A DNA stretch of 64,000 nt from Stichopus chloronotus (lineage: Eukaryota > Echinodermata > Holothuroidea > Aspidochirotida > Stichopodidae), in assembly GCA_021234535.1 (NCBI GenBank), contig CM037840.1:15889415-15953414 (forward strand). Reading direction: 5' to 3'. The number at the start of each line of letters is the position of its first letter. Within the stretch, counting starts at the first letter, position 1. Shown piece by piece: positions 1-40,460 of the stretch. Position numbers and translations under genes: made by a program. The notes beneath the pieces were generated by a model. It was not told where the DNA came from and did not search any database. It was given only the letters and a program-made list of their open reading frames with translations.

Positions 1-3000
1 TCTGTAGGTTTTTTCAATGACAAGCAAGGTAAGTGTATTGTCAGTGTATAAGATCACATGTACAGCACTTCACATAAAATATATAAGAATATAGGTGTAT
101 ATGTATGACTAAAACCCTATTGTCATACATATCAACCTATTTCCGTGTATACATAAGATATATGCACTTTGATCAGGGCTACCGGACTAATTGTTGGGCA
201 ACATTCAAGCCTCCGAAACACAGGCAAGCTCTTTGAGAACACGCTTGCAATAATCTGAGTATATACTCGGCCCACTGCAGCCACTCACAGTGACTGCAGT
301 GTCGTCAGAGAACCATTCGCTAATGTCGAACCAGACTGTGAAGTTTCAAAATATCCGAACATTTCGTGAACAGTTTTAAGGGGGATCTTAAAAAGACAGG
401 GAATGTCTTGCTTTTTTCTCAGTCTACGCACTTAAAAAGAAGAAAAAAGATATCCAGCTTTCACAAATAAGGTGACATAAAGCGTTAAGTAACAACGGCA
501 AATTATATTGGTCAAAAGGCTACTGAAGTGCAACAGTGAAAGTTGACACGCGTAAAAAGGTTTAAAGAGTTAAGTGTACGTGGAGCTTACACTATTGTGA
601 AAGGGAAGGTCGTGCGAACCCATAAATTATCGAAAATGTTTCTTTTAAGCCAGTTGAGTTCACAAAGAAATACGAAACATGTTCAATTAGTTGGTTTGGT
701 GTGACTTGGTTTGACTTTTTCATAATGTCAGGCACTACTTTGGACAGAAAGTTCTCTAAACTCAGTGAGCACACCATTGATGTGGATTTTTGTTTTCATT
801 AAAGAGAGATAATTCTATGAAATTTCAATATTTTACTGTTGAATCTTATTCAAGCCATATGATATTAGGATTTTCTATGGTGACTTGTTTTATATTAACG
901 TCAGTGTTGCCAGGTATAAAATTCTTTGTTAGGTGTGTTTTTTTTTTCAATTATTCTTGTTCTTCTGTGCCTGCATGCTAACACTGCTATTGCACCATGT
1001 CAAACCTTCACAGATTTTGTATGTATTTTCATTAGAGTCACAGCATTAACCGTGCTTTGTCTGATTTGCATGGTAAACACGGCCACTTGTGACTTTGCCG
1101 CTCTTTAATAGATGTAGCCCTATAATCCCAGAAATTATGTTTGCATTACACGGCTGGGTCACATACAGTATTTTGCACTGTTAGCAGTCTGTGCTGCCTA
1201 CTTTAACGCCATGCATTGTCACATATCCTCAACAAAGTCGCTTCATATTTCTCATTTTATGGTGTTTTCTTCTCTTAATCTTCTGTAGGTTAACGTCAGA
1301 TCCGTGAGGAAATTTATCCTCATAATTTCTCTTCTGCACATCATCCTTGGCATTACTGCTGTCAATTTAGCTGCTTTCTCGGTAGTCGGTGGCTGTCAGA
1401 AAAACAAAAAACTAGCAGGAGCATGGGGTTCCTTGGCGGTAAGGTCCATGTGCATGTTTAACTCTTTTTGATAATATTATTATAGACAAGGCCCACCTCT
1501 CTAATTCGAGAGTTAACCCAAATACCTCAAAATGTGGGAACTGACTGTACCATCATCATTTGTCACACATGTTGAACTGACTGGGTTATTAATGGTTATG
1601 GAAGAGTAATTAAGCAATATAGTTCGGTGTATGTTACAAATTTCATTTAACAAGAAGAAGTAACACAATCCTCAGCTCCTACGAACTTACGTAAGTCGAA
1701 CCATATAGCTGGTCTTGACATGTTTGCCTGTTACTGTATATACTCCTTTCCTTATAAGGTCATGAAGCACTTGTTGTTATAGCAGTAGTCACACTCAGGA
1801 GTGCACACAACACTTTTACTTTATTCGGTGTCTCTCACAGTCGGGTTCATTCTCGTGAGGGGGTATCTGCTAACACTACTGCAATTCATCGTAATTGTTT
1901 TCATGTGAAGATGGTCTATACTTTGGAAGAGATGCTGTCATGTCCGCCATGAGTATCCTACACACAGAAAGTGAATAACAAATCACTCATTTTTGTAACA
2001 TTCCATCGCAAATGTTATTCTTACAGTTACTTTTAGTTTATTTCCTTACTATTTTTAAAGTCATTTACTTGATAACATTTTCAGAGCCTTATCTGCGCTT
2101 CCGTAGGATTGACGCTAACGTTGGAGACGAAGAGAAAGTTTGTGAGTTTTTTCCTAAGTTCGATTGAAACGAAAGTATTGATTTGAATTACCGAAAGAGA
2201 AACTTCAAATCATCACCCTCTGCTTGATTTGAATTTTGGAAACTTACATGTCTAAATTTCTTTAATGATGGAGTTCCCCCCTCCCAAAAAAAGTTAAATA
2301 AAAAATAAACATTTGTCATTGACATTTTGGTATCTTTTGTATCTGGCTGTCCTCACCTACTTCAAGACAATTGTCAATGTCAACCCAATTAAGCAGTGCG
2401 GGCACAAAAAAAAAGAGAAGACAGAAGGGGGAAATTATTACGTTTCAAGTTATTCCACATTTCAACTTGGCATTGTCGTTTTATCATCGATATCTTCAAG
2501 TTGTCAAGTTGTCCTTGTCTGTAGGTAGTTGCGATAACCCATTCTAGCTTATCAACAGACATCAATCATTTTATTTAACGTGTTTAAGCACTGCTATTTA
2601 TTCATATACAGACTGTTGCCCTTGCTTGCTTATCAAAACACGTCATCACACTTTTACTTTGTCCTTTTAACCTTGTCCGTCTTCTTTTTTTTTTTAGGTG
2701 CTGGTATATATTTGTATCCAGGCTTTTACCGTCGTTATAGCAGCATTGCAGCTAGCAATAGAGTCCGTCGGCCTTGAAATTGAGAGCCAGTATTGTCAAG
2801 ATGGCAGGATTGACTTTGCTCGAAGGCAATGTAAGGTGAGCCAATTGAAACCGTTAACGGATTCTTACCAAAGTGAGAGTCATTGTGGGATTTATGGTTT
2901 GATTTACCTCGTTTACCGCATAGACGCCAGCTAGCGACTCATATACAGTTTCACATTAGCTGTTAATAAGACATGTTTTTTTATGCGTAAGAAGAAGAGC

Positions 3001-4251
3001 GGAAAAAACTAACAATGTAATGCCTCACCCCCCCCCCCCCCTCATGCCCACCACCACCAACAAAGAATAAAATAATTTCAATGAAGATACTGGAAACTTT
3101 ATCGTGGCTTCAATCGTCGTAGCTTCAAGCTACAGTGATCGTCCTATGCTACATCTAAATAAAAAGATCAACGTTTTGGGCATATACAGCGTATCGATAT
3201 TTTTGAATATTATTTCATTATGTCTTGTGCATTATGTGACAGTCTTTCTGTGTGTGTGTTCCTTTCCACAGCTTGAATGCGTTAAAACTCACTTCTACCT
3301 GATAGTAACTGCACTAGCTGCGTTACTACTGAGTCTATTCAGCAGTCTAATTCTCTCACATTCTCTGAGGATGTTATCAGACAGCTGATTACCATCATCT
3401 CAACGGATGAAGATGATGAGATGCTCAAAAGGCTGGCGGGTATGACTTAATACATCGCATTCACTCGATGTTCGTTGGAGTACACAAACACTGTTGTAAT
3501 GTATGCACCGTGTGGAACTTTCCATCCACTGTTTGCACGGAATGTTTGATATTATGTTGTCAGTCTTTGAACGGTGATGATGTAATGGTTCCCTTATCTT
3601 ATTTGCTCGTTTGATGAATATCTAACAGCCAGTTTGACTTTCAAAATCGACCTACGTGGATCAAAACGCTCTAGGGTAGGTTATCATTGCAAACTTCGGA
3701 ATCGGATCGTGTAAGATTCAACTGTGTAGGCTAGCCCCATTCATCCCATTTAATATCGATACAGTATCCATACCAACGTAATCGCCTGACAAAATACTAC
3801 ATTTAATTTACCCATGCGATCTACATTCTTTGCACTTACACTTTAAAATTATGTTGTCACATTTTTTACACCGTTTCTTATCACATTTGAAATTTGCATA
3901 AGAAACTGTAAGTACGTCCTACTTGTTAAAAATATGAAGAATCTAGTGAATGCGCTTATCAATCGATGGTCACTGCGGATCAAACACTTAAACGTACGTG
4001 TAAATGAGCTGATATGTCTTTATATTTTCAGTTATATAATTTCTGGTTACATTCATTTCTAGATCATGTCTGATTCTCCTTTTATTTGAGGTATCTCAGA
4101 CTCAGGTTATGTGTTATGGTCTTTGGAACGAACAAAAGCAGACAACGCAATTACTCTCAGGAAAATGATGTGTCGTCTCGATTCTTTAAGTTGTCTCTTA
4201 AAGTCAATTTCTTTGCCATTTGCAGAATATGCGGGACTTCACGAGGCGTGA
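1..4251 (+). CDS. Four-transmembrane (MS4A/sarcospan-like) protein gene, 5' end outside or at window edge
   Basis: Multi-exon gene assembled from splice signals: a short exon ending at 28, then 1289-1438, 2085-2141, 2698-2835, 3272-3439 and 4226-4251. The four junctions up to 3272 are all phase 0. The exons encode four hydrophobic helices. TM1 lies around FILIISLLHIILG, and TM2 spans the exon 2/3 junction (AWGSLA then SLICASVGLTL). TM3 is VLVYICIQAFTVVIAALQLA, followed by a loop with Cys (QYCQDGRID). TM4 is YLIVTALAALLLSLFSS. This four-helix plan with a Cys-containing loop between TM3 and TM4 resembles the MS4A/CD20 and sarcospan superfamily, but I recognise no diagnostic signature, so no symbol is given. 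The frame of exon 5 stops at 3386-3388, giving at least 157 residues. An overlapping frame continues into a good terminal exon (see findings). The gene is convergent with the phosphofructokinase gene. Confidence 0.6.
8..28 (+). CDS. Possible first coding exon of the tetraspan gene
   Basis: An acceptor-like ctgtag is followed by 21 bases that include an ATG at 17-19 and end at a strong donor (AAG then GTAAGT at 29). The frame reads M-T-S-K and joins in phase 0 to the next exon. The frame is also open back to base 8, so the true start may lie outside the window. Confidence 0.4.
1289..1438 (+). CDS. Tetraspan gene, exon with TM1 and start of TM2
   Basis: Flanked by ttctgtag acceptor and GTAAGG donor. 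It has 50 codons in phase 0/0. A basic stretch (VRSVRKF) precedes a long hydrophobic segment, then a Gly-Gly-Cys and lysine-rich loop (CQKNKK), then the start of a second helix at GAWGSLA. Basic residues before TM1 suggest a cytosolic N-terminus. Confidence 0.65.
2085..2141 (+). CDS. Tetraspan gene, exon with TM2
   Basis: An acceptor (cattttcag) and a donor (GTGAGT) bound 19 codons in phase 0/0. The segment SLICASVGLTLTL completes the second helix and is followed by the charged turn ETKRKF. Confidence 0.6.
2698..2835 (+). CDS. Tetraspan gene, exon with TM3 and Cys-bearing loop
   Basis: A pyrimidine-rich acceptor (about 16 T in a row before ag) and a GTGAGC donor bound 46 codons in phase 0/0. 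A helix (residues 1-22 of the exon) is followed by an acidic loop with two cysteines (QYC and RRQCK). Such Cys in the TM3-TM4 loop are usual in MS4A and sarcospan-type proteins. Confidence 0.65.
3272..3439 (+). CDS. Tetraspan gene, exon with TM4 and tail
   Basis: The acceptor is ctttccacag. The incoming phase-0 frame gives LECVKTHFYLIV and a strong helix, then reaches TGA at 3386-3388. In the -1 frame the same exon reads a polar, acidic tail (containing FSEDVIRQLITI and STDEDDEMLKRLA) up to the donor GTATGA at 3440. Either the protein ends at 3388, or the tail frame is the true one and a one-base indel or assembly error lies near 3340-3360. Confidence 0.5.
4226..4251 (+). CDS. Probable terminal coding exon of the tetraspan gene
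   Basis: It is preceded by ctttgccatttgcag. Joined in phase 1 to the donor at 3440 it reads EYAGLHEA then TGA (4249-4251). A polyadenylation signal AATAAA at 4365-4370 follows about 115 bases later, which fits a short 3' UTR. This exon is in frame only with the tail frame of the preceding exon. Confidence 0.45.
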
Positions 4252-4364
4252 CCAGAATCAGCCAAGAGTCCTAAACGTTTTATAGGATCACGCGGCAAAC
4301 AATGATCTGTGACAAATCCAGAAACTGTTGCTCATAACCATAAAAATTCTAACTCAAAGTCTGA

Positions 4365-4370
4365 AATAAA
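4365..4370 (+). terminator. Candidate poly(A) signal of the tetraspan gene
   Basis: AATAAA embedded in an A-rich run, the first canonical hexamer after the proposed terminal exon. A second AATAAA lies at 4554-4559. Confidence 0.4.
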
Positions 4371-4385
4371 AAAAACTACCACCAA

Positions 4386-5940
4386 GCTGAATAGCTAGCT
4401 AGGGACACGGGGGTTGTTTACCGCCATCCTGACACCCTCTCCCCCCCCCCCCTCCTCTCCATCTGGGGAAAATCGACAGGAAATGAAACTTTACTGTTAG
4501 TAAACGGGGCCTCCCGGTTTAGCGTATACGGGCGTGTATGCAGCAAAAGTAATAATAAATTTATTAATGATTTTTTCTCTAAAGTTCCAAACATTTTGTG
4601 CCCCACTCCCGCTTTCATCTCCAGTTACATTTTGTTTAGACTGGCACTCGTTTCATACACGGGGGTTGTGTAAAGGTTCCACAATCAAGTTATTAATCTT
4701 TCGTGTGGTAATGATTCTAATGAAACCCGATATAAGTGAATCAATGACATAAAGTTTCTTTTTGTTATGTTTTGCAGACTAATAATTCAACATCATATCG
4801 CATTTAATTATTTGATTTCATTCCAAAGAGGTAGACCCCCCTTCTGCCTCACTTAGGCCTTGCCGTCACCCAGAACTATAACGGCACTTCTTAGGTTGTA
4901 CCACGTGGTTTGACGACCATTCCCTCCCCCCCCCCCCGTCCTCCCCGCCCTTCCTCAGAAACAGTTTTGAGGTTTTCCCCAGAGTTTAAAGCCAATTACA
5001 GGCAGTATTCTGCGATCTAGGCGCTATGTTTTATCTGGAACTTTTTTGGTTCTCGTCTCAACCAAAAGTAACGCTCCGTGCAGATAGTCCGCCTTTTACC
5101 TAGTATGTAAGTGATGATAGGTTCTACATGAGCCCCCACCCCCTCCCCCCCCCTTCCGTCAATGCAGAAAATCAATGCAGGACCGCCAACGGTCTCTCCG
5201 TGAGGTGTTTGTGTCCCTCTCCTACACAGTTCTCACCTCTCACCCTCACCTACAGTTCCTAAATACGGGCCTGACTCGCAAACGTCGCATTAATTACAAG
5301 AAGTTAATTTAACTTCTTTTGTAGCATGCGTTATTACCGCTGGCATTATTGGCCGTGGACTTCTTTGTGTGCCATGGAAAATGTAGTTTCTGTTTGAATT
5401 GGAATATCATTCCATCACACATCACTCTGCCAGATGAGGGTACTCTCATGATTTCACACAGATAAAATTTGGACAGCTTACATTCTACTGGCACCATGTC
5501 ATTCAATTGCGCCATTGGCCAAATACCACCAAGTCACAAGTAGCAAGCTTTGCGATTACGTAGTAAAGCAAATTTAAAAACGGTCTTTATGTTATAGCCT
5601 GTAACGATTTACAAAAGTTCTTTTGTCGAGTCAAGCTAAGGCAATAGTAATTATCTCATCCCCTAACCCTCCCCACCCTCCTCCTACCCCCCCCCCCCAC
5701 ACCCACCGAAAACACACCATCATGTTGTTCCATACCGACTGGGTTAGATCCGATAGTACGAATGACGAAGAGGTTAAAGTGACAACCATACCCTTCAAAA
5801 CTTAACACATCTTTAATTCAGGAGATGTTTAAAACTACACGACTTCTCGGTGTGACTTAAATTACTACAACTACCACCAACAGAGCTGGGAAGAAACTGT
5901 TGTATTTCTTTCACTACAACAAAAAAAGACAAACTAACTC
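4386..5940. other. Convergent intergenic stretch with C-rich tracts
   Basis: No coding exon seen. Long homopolymeric C runs occur near 4440, 4927, 5131-5151 and 5661-5699, with a further one at 3029 inside the tetraspan gene. All are C on the + strand. Confidence 0.5.
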
Positions 5941-8900
5941 ATGTCTGCGTCAACTTGGGTTTATTTTAGCAGCTTCACACAAAACACTTGTCAAGTTTTC
6001 ATAAAAATGTAATACATAAACGAGATAAATCGTGGACAACGAACAGTTTGTTACAATGACAGAATAATCTGGCTAAATATATTGTATATATATATATAAA
6101 TATCAATTTCTCAATATCATTATTGTACTGTTTTCATCTTAATGACCTCAACCTGGAAAGTTAAATTTAATTTCCGGTTTCTCCAACCATCAGATGAATG
6201 GCATCTTCGTTTATTTTGGCACAGACACGACACATCCAATAGATGCCAGATGATTCACAAACCCTCATTGCTAATTAATGTACACACTTGAAAAAGAACA
6301 TCCCTTCCTAACAGTCATGTCATCGAGTGAAACGACCAGTTTGCCTAAGTTCACTGGGAGATTAATGTTCAAAGTTTGAAACCTGTCCGTACAGTCTGTT
6401 CAAAATGTCTAAGTACCATGTGCATCTGTCTCTAAGGTCTATTACAGTGTGCCTCCATCTCTGATGTCTGCTACCAATTTGCCTGTAAATATGTCTCTAT
6501 CTCCGAGGTTTGTTCAAAGCTGTTTCCAGTAAAACTTGCAACTGTGAGAAGTTCAAATTGGCACATTGAGTTGATATTCATAAATTGAGAGGATTTTGAA
6601 GGGTACATAAGAATGCATATAATTAGCATAATTAGTCCAGTAGTTCCCAAAACTCAAAACTTTAATTTCTAACAACCATGGCTTGTTACTGGATGTGTGC
6701 ATATCAAATTAGTGCTGATCTGAAAAAGTATATGATAACGAGCTTTCAAAAAGCAACTTGAATTATTCATTAATCATTTATCAATGTTCACTATACATGA
6801 CGCAGGGGATCCCTTAAGTTTGACCATTTGTCATTCGTGTGACAGAAACTTGACAGGTTTGGAAATATATATCAAATTTCACAAAATTTGAAGTATTCCT
6901 TTAAATTCTTTACAGCCTGCCTTTACCCCAGTGATTGCCTCTCACTTCTTCAAACTTCCTTGTTGATTGATAGTGTCAATGGTATAACACTGAATCCATT
7001 CATCTAACATCTAGTACTGTAGGTATGCTCAGAAGGTGAAACGAAAACCAAAACACGCCACAAGATGGTCGGTTTTAACGGTGGGTTAGGTGAGCTGTAC
7101 CTGACAGCGGAATACATCAACTTTACAGCATATGAGGAGATTCAGATGCTATTGCTAGGACACAGGACTTCTTCACATTTTAATATACCAGTGAATATTC
7201 GTGGGACTTCATCTATACATTGTCAGCCACGAATCATGTTTGTGATCATATCAGCCAGCTGGCAAAATGGAACAAGGTGAATAAACACAAATCCGAACAG
7301 AATGTTTCTTTTCTTCCTTTGTTTCCGAGAAGTCACGAAAGACAAACATCTGTTTTATTTGCCTTGCGTTCTAGCTGCTTCACTGATGATGTAATACAGC
7401 TTGGATTCAACATATATTGCAGTACCTATTATTTTTGATACTGCTTCAAACCAGTCATCACTAGTTGCTACCAGTCATAGCTTCTAACATCTCCCTAGCT
7501 GTAGAAGCTTCCTATCGAGTGCAGTCCCATCCCTAGGCCAATACTCTATGCCCCACTCCCCTCCCCCCTCCCCCTTGGCAACAAGAACAATCATCCCCTC
7601 TTTTAAGGTATCAACAGCATTTAGGTTCAACATTACATACTAAACATGCCAAAGCAATTGCGAGTAAGTCAGTCAAGTAAAGAACCACTCACAGGTTATT
7701 TACGCTGTTCACAAAGTACACAAACCATTAACATTTCTTATATTTCCACACAAAGAAACAGTATTTCACTGCATTTAAAATGATCTGATTTTGAAACAAA
7801 ACACACAAACTCTACTTTCTGTAACTAAACATTTTTACAATTTTTAAGAAACTTATTACACCAGTATCACTCTTTGGCAAATAATTTAGAATACTTCAAC
7901 TTCCATGCAGAGTACCAATGCAGTACTTTTCAACATTGAGCAAGATAGTGCAGTGCTTAACTAACAGAGTGATGTGATATGACAATTGGCAGAATGCCAA
8001 GAAACTGGTTAAACAACTTAGGTGGACATCATCTGAAGATGACTTATGGCTGTGTACCTTTACGACAATGCACGCAAACAAGCAACATCTTTCACTACTG
8101 ATTCAAGTATCCCACTCACAGAAATTTATATATACATAAAGTAGACAGTCATCTCAAATTTCCTATGCGGTGGCACAAGCAACCACGATTTGTGAAGTTC
8201 AAAGTCGTACCAAAGCATCCACTTCTTGCGATAGTGTTGCAAGAATTTTTGTCCTGTGTGTTGCTCACTTCAATCCAACCTTTGTACCAAGTTGCCTCAA
8301 GATCATATAGCTACCACCCTTCCCCCTCCCCTGTAAGAGTTACTTTGTATGTAACACTGCAGAGTATAAGCACTGATTCATTAACAGAGTGAGACAATAA
8401 CCAAAAAAAAAAATTGATGAAGACATTATTAACTTCTACCTGAGCTGTTATGATGAGTTGTTGTTTAACCTTTACTAATGCATGTCAAGTAATCATCTTC
8501 AAAGGATACATTGCACTATTTAATCTTTTCACTGACAGGGTAATGATGACCAAGATCACTTGTTGAATTGTTCACAATTGTCAAAAGTGAAACATATATT
8601 TATACTTACAAGAGAAAATCCAAACTTACAATAACCTTTGACCTAATGAAGTACTTTCCAGATGACATTTGCTTTGCAATTTGTGAATGCACAGACAGTA
8701 CAAATACAAGGTGGCTATGCCTAATCACTATATTAAAAGAGTAATTTGGAAGCAACTGTAAAAACCAATGTGAAAGCCCATTAAGCAGTTAAAATACTTG
8801 TCCAAACTGGCTTTTCTATACATTACTAAACACTTATCACATACTTCACCCAAGCCAATACAGTAAAGTCGTCTTCACTTCCACGATGGCCTCTCCGCCT

Positions 8901-9105
8901 CTGTATAAATTGCGTGCTGTTTCAATCATGGCTGGCAAGGATGGCAAATATCATTCTCGTCAGTCCGTTATGTTCTTGAGCGATGCTAGCTGTATAGTTT
9001 TGTCTCAGAGATGCTTGACATTTACACTGCAAACAGTGAGTAAAATTAACTCTACAGCAGGTTAATGATGTAAAGGCACAACAAAAGAGAGAGCGACAAA
9101 CAAAG
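5940..9105 (-). other. Probable PFK 3' UTR and downstream flank
   Basis: No coding exon was found on either strand. On the - strand the first canonical AATAAA signals after the stop codon lie at 6215-6210 and 5965-5960. The 3' UTR could therefore be close to 3 kb, unless a variant signal (for example ATTAAA near 8520) is used. A short TA-repeat sits near 6080-6100. Confidence 0.35.
5960..5965 (-). terminator. Candidate distal poly(A) signal of PFK
   Basis: AATAAA on the - strand, within the context GCTAAAATAAACCC. A similar signal lies 250 bases upstream at 6215-6210. Confidence 0.3.
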
Positions 9106-37498
<28,393 letters not shown>

Positions 37499-40127
37499 CT
37501 TCTTTCACAGTACTCTTCAAACTGTGGCCAGCCAGATGTAGAGCTATCTAAGTGCAGTACAATATGGGAGGGAGGGGGTGGAGAGAAAGTTGACAAATGA
37601 CTACAAAGCACTGGCCATGGAAACACAGAGTGGTATCAAAGTTTACTACAGTAATACAGTACAGTGCAGATTTATTCATTGAAATACACTGCTTTTCTAA
37701 CAGAGCTGGTGAGATGGAGTTGACATGCACCAGACATGTACAGCATACAGTATCACAGTTAAGAAATCCAAGTTTTCTTGTTTCATCCTTAACACAGTAC
37801 TTAATATGATCAATCAATTTTCACAGCATTTGATTTTGGAAAATCCCTGCAATTTCATGCAAAATGTATCTGATACTGTACATCATTATCGTAAATTGGC
37901 ACTGGATGTTCACGGTAAAAATACCACAGGAGTCTGTTCTGCTAAAATTATTATTTGGCTTAAAAATTCTAGTCACAGGGCCAGTCAAAAGGTTTTTAAT
38001 AGTGTAAGGAGTTGGCAGTAAGGAATAGCAGCATGTGCATGCTTTTCAAGTGTACCACGCTAATAACATGCAGTTGTATACATCGTAATGTAGGACACAA
38101 TCTGTGCATATGTAACAGAGTGGTGCTAAACTGTAGAAGGTGTCTGAGAACAAGATCCCTTGCAAGGGTTAAGTAGCCAACACCTTCACATTTTATGTAC
38201 GTTTTCATGCTTCAGTACACGATGTACGGCATGCCATTGCAAAGATTGTTTTTCTCATTGATATTAAAGCAGGATATGCTGCTATTCCTGCATTTTCCAA
38301 AGTACACCAAAGGACTGGTTATACTTCTTATAGTTGCAGAAAGTTAAAAAAGCTCCTGCACAGAGGTATATTTGTCTACGTCTAGCCTAATTTCTGAAGA
38401 AAATGCATTTGCATAGGAGTTTCGTTGTAGCAGTGTTCACATGTAAGTGCCGCACATTTACCACAGGGTCCAGTTCCAGTTCCCTTTTAGCAGAAAAAAC
38501 TAAATCACTCTTCTTTCGATCGTCATTAACACTCTAATAAATAAATTTTTAATGAATGAAACCTGGCATAGCATGTTATTATCCACATTGGTATCAAATG
38601 ACAGAACATGTACAGTAAAGGCTATTTTTATTCCTTAAAACAGCACATCCTACTTTAAGCTTATTACTGTATTCAAATTCAGAGTATGAGAACTTCAAAT
38701 GTTCCTATCACAAACTGCAGCAAGCACTTATAACACCACTTCATATGCAATTTAAAGTGTACCTCATATCTAGACTTACAAGAAGACAAACTTTTAAGTT
38801 TCTACATGAAATTCATATAATACAGCACTTTAGCAGATCTGGGCTCCGTTTATACAGCAGACAATCTGTTAAAACACGCCGGCTCTCTTATTGTGGTGAA
38901 TTACATTTAGCAACTCACTGCAATAAAGTACTTTGATTTGGAAACAGTTTCAGCAACCATAAACCACTTCTCGGCAGATTGGTTTCCACACTGTATGTAC
39001 ATGCCTAAGCTTATACTTTCTCACTGATATTGCACATAGGATAGGATAAGTTAAGAGGTACGCAGAAGCCTCCCAAACTGTCAAGATTGTTCTCTTCATA
39101 ACTTGAAAAATATCAAACATGTGTGAGAAACATATGGGCACTATTGATTGAAGGTGTATTGAGTAAGCAGTAATGGTACTGTATATCGATATTACCTGTA
39201 TTAGTTTATATTCCCACAATACTCATTTCATTGATACATAGCAGAAATACCTAAAATATCAATACAATACTACATAACATAGCAGCATACCAGATAAACT
39301 ATAAATGTTAATAGTCTGTAGCAGTGACGAAGTACAGTACAGTATTGACTAAACGACAAACCTGACAACCCTTGGTATCATGTTACAAGCACACTTAGGC
39401 TCATCATGGATCGTTACGCATACAGATTTCAAAGACAAGCTGTTATCATAAAACTTTGAGTAAAGTATCACACAAGTTGATCGCAGCAGACCAGTAGCAG
39501 CTGGCCGAAACACGTGTTTGAATCAACTGAGCATTCTTCAAGGGCGCTGGCACTGCCCGCGAAAACAAGAGAAGGGTAAGTTAAATGTAAATATTTGGAA
39601 CCAAAGTGCCACAGTATGCCAAAACTCGACGAAGTCCTCCTACTACAAATTCAAGATTAAATCTCAATATTTCAAGCCTCTGGGATTGAAAAACAGCACA
39701 TTACTCATTTCTTTAATATCAAACATACACACTGCAAATTACAGACAGCCAACTGTTCTTCCACAGGAATGAAATATATATACACACATAAGTTCCGAGG
39801 TTGTTAGGCTACTTGTTAACCACCTAACAATCCTAGGATATTAGGCATTGCTTGTTCTTTTGTGTTGTTTTGAAATAAGATCGTTTGGTGCATTTAAAGG
39901 TCGTGTGACATTCATTCATCTAGAAGAGTGCTAGCTTTATTCAAAAGTTCTAGAGAAAAACCTGAATGACAATCCATTAGAATTTTGTTTTTATCTATTA
40001 CTGTTTTGGGGATATGACTTTTCAAAGTTTGATGGAAATGCAAAACAGAAGACGTAAGGCAGGCTTCCTCAATTAAATTTTCTGAAGCACCACATTGCAA
40101 AATGTTACTGATATAATGCGCCACTGA
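37499..40127. promoter_or_regulatory. 5' flank of PFK
   Basis: Expected to contain the PFK 5' UTR and promoter. No TATA box or upstream 5' UTR exon can be assigned with confidence. An in-frame TGA directly before the start codon confirms that translation begins at 37498. The segment is AT-rich with many TACAGTA/TACTGTA words and no credible ORF. Confidence 0.3.
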
Positions 40128-40460
40128 TCGCTGTCCTGGGGAAAGGGATAAGGGGGTGTCCCCCTTCCCCCTTTTGGAAATTTTTGCATTTCAGAAGGAG
40201 CTTAGATGCAAAATGGTGCAAAGTTTGTTCAATTTTCCCAGCCAAAATTTTTCCCAAACTTAACAAGTTTTTCAAGACAATGCCAAATTTTCCGACATAC
40301 CGCTCCACACAACAGTCAGGTGGGGTTAAGCAAGAGGAAAGTGTTAAAACGTATTTGGAATTTGAGGGAGCATATACGTTCGTATCTTCAACTTTTTCAA
40401 TATTCTCCCAGTACTTTTTTGCACCACTCCAAACCACATCGCCCACCACAAGTGGCATGC
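40128..40460. repeat. Dispersed repeat copy 1 (gtgtcccccttcccc..gatgcaaaa family)
   Basis: Shares gtgtcccc-ttcccc-tttggaaa-tttt and cttagatgcaaaatggtg with the sequence at 49670-49730. It is open on both strands over about 110 codons, but the reading is composed of repeat sequence only. Confidence 0.65.
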
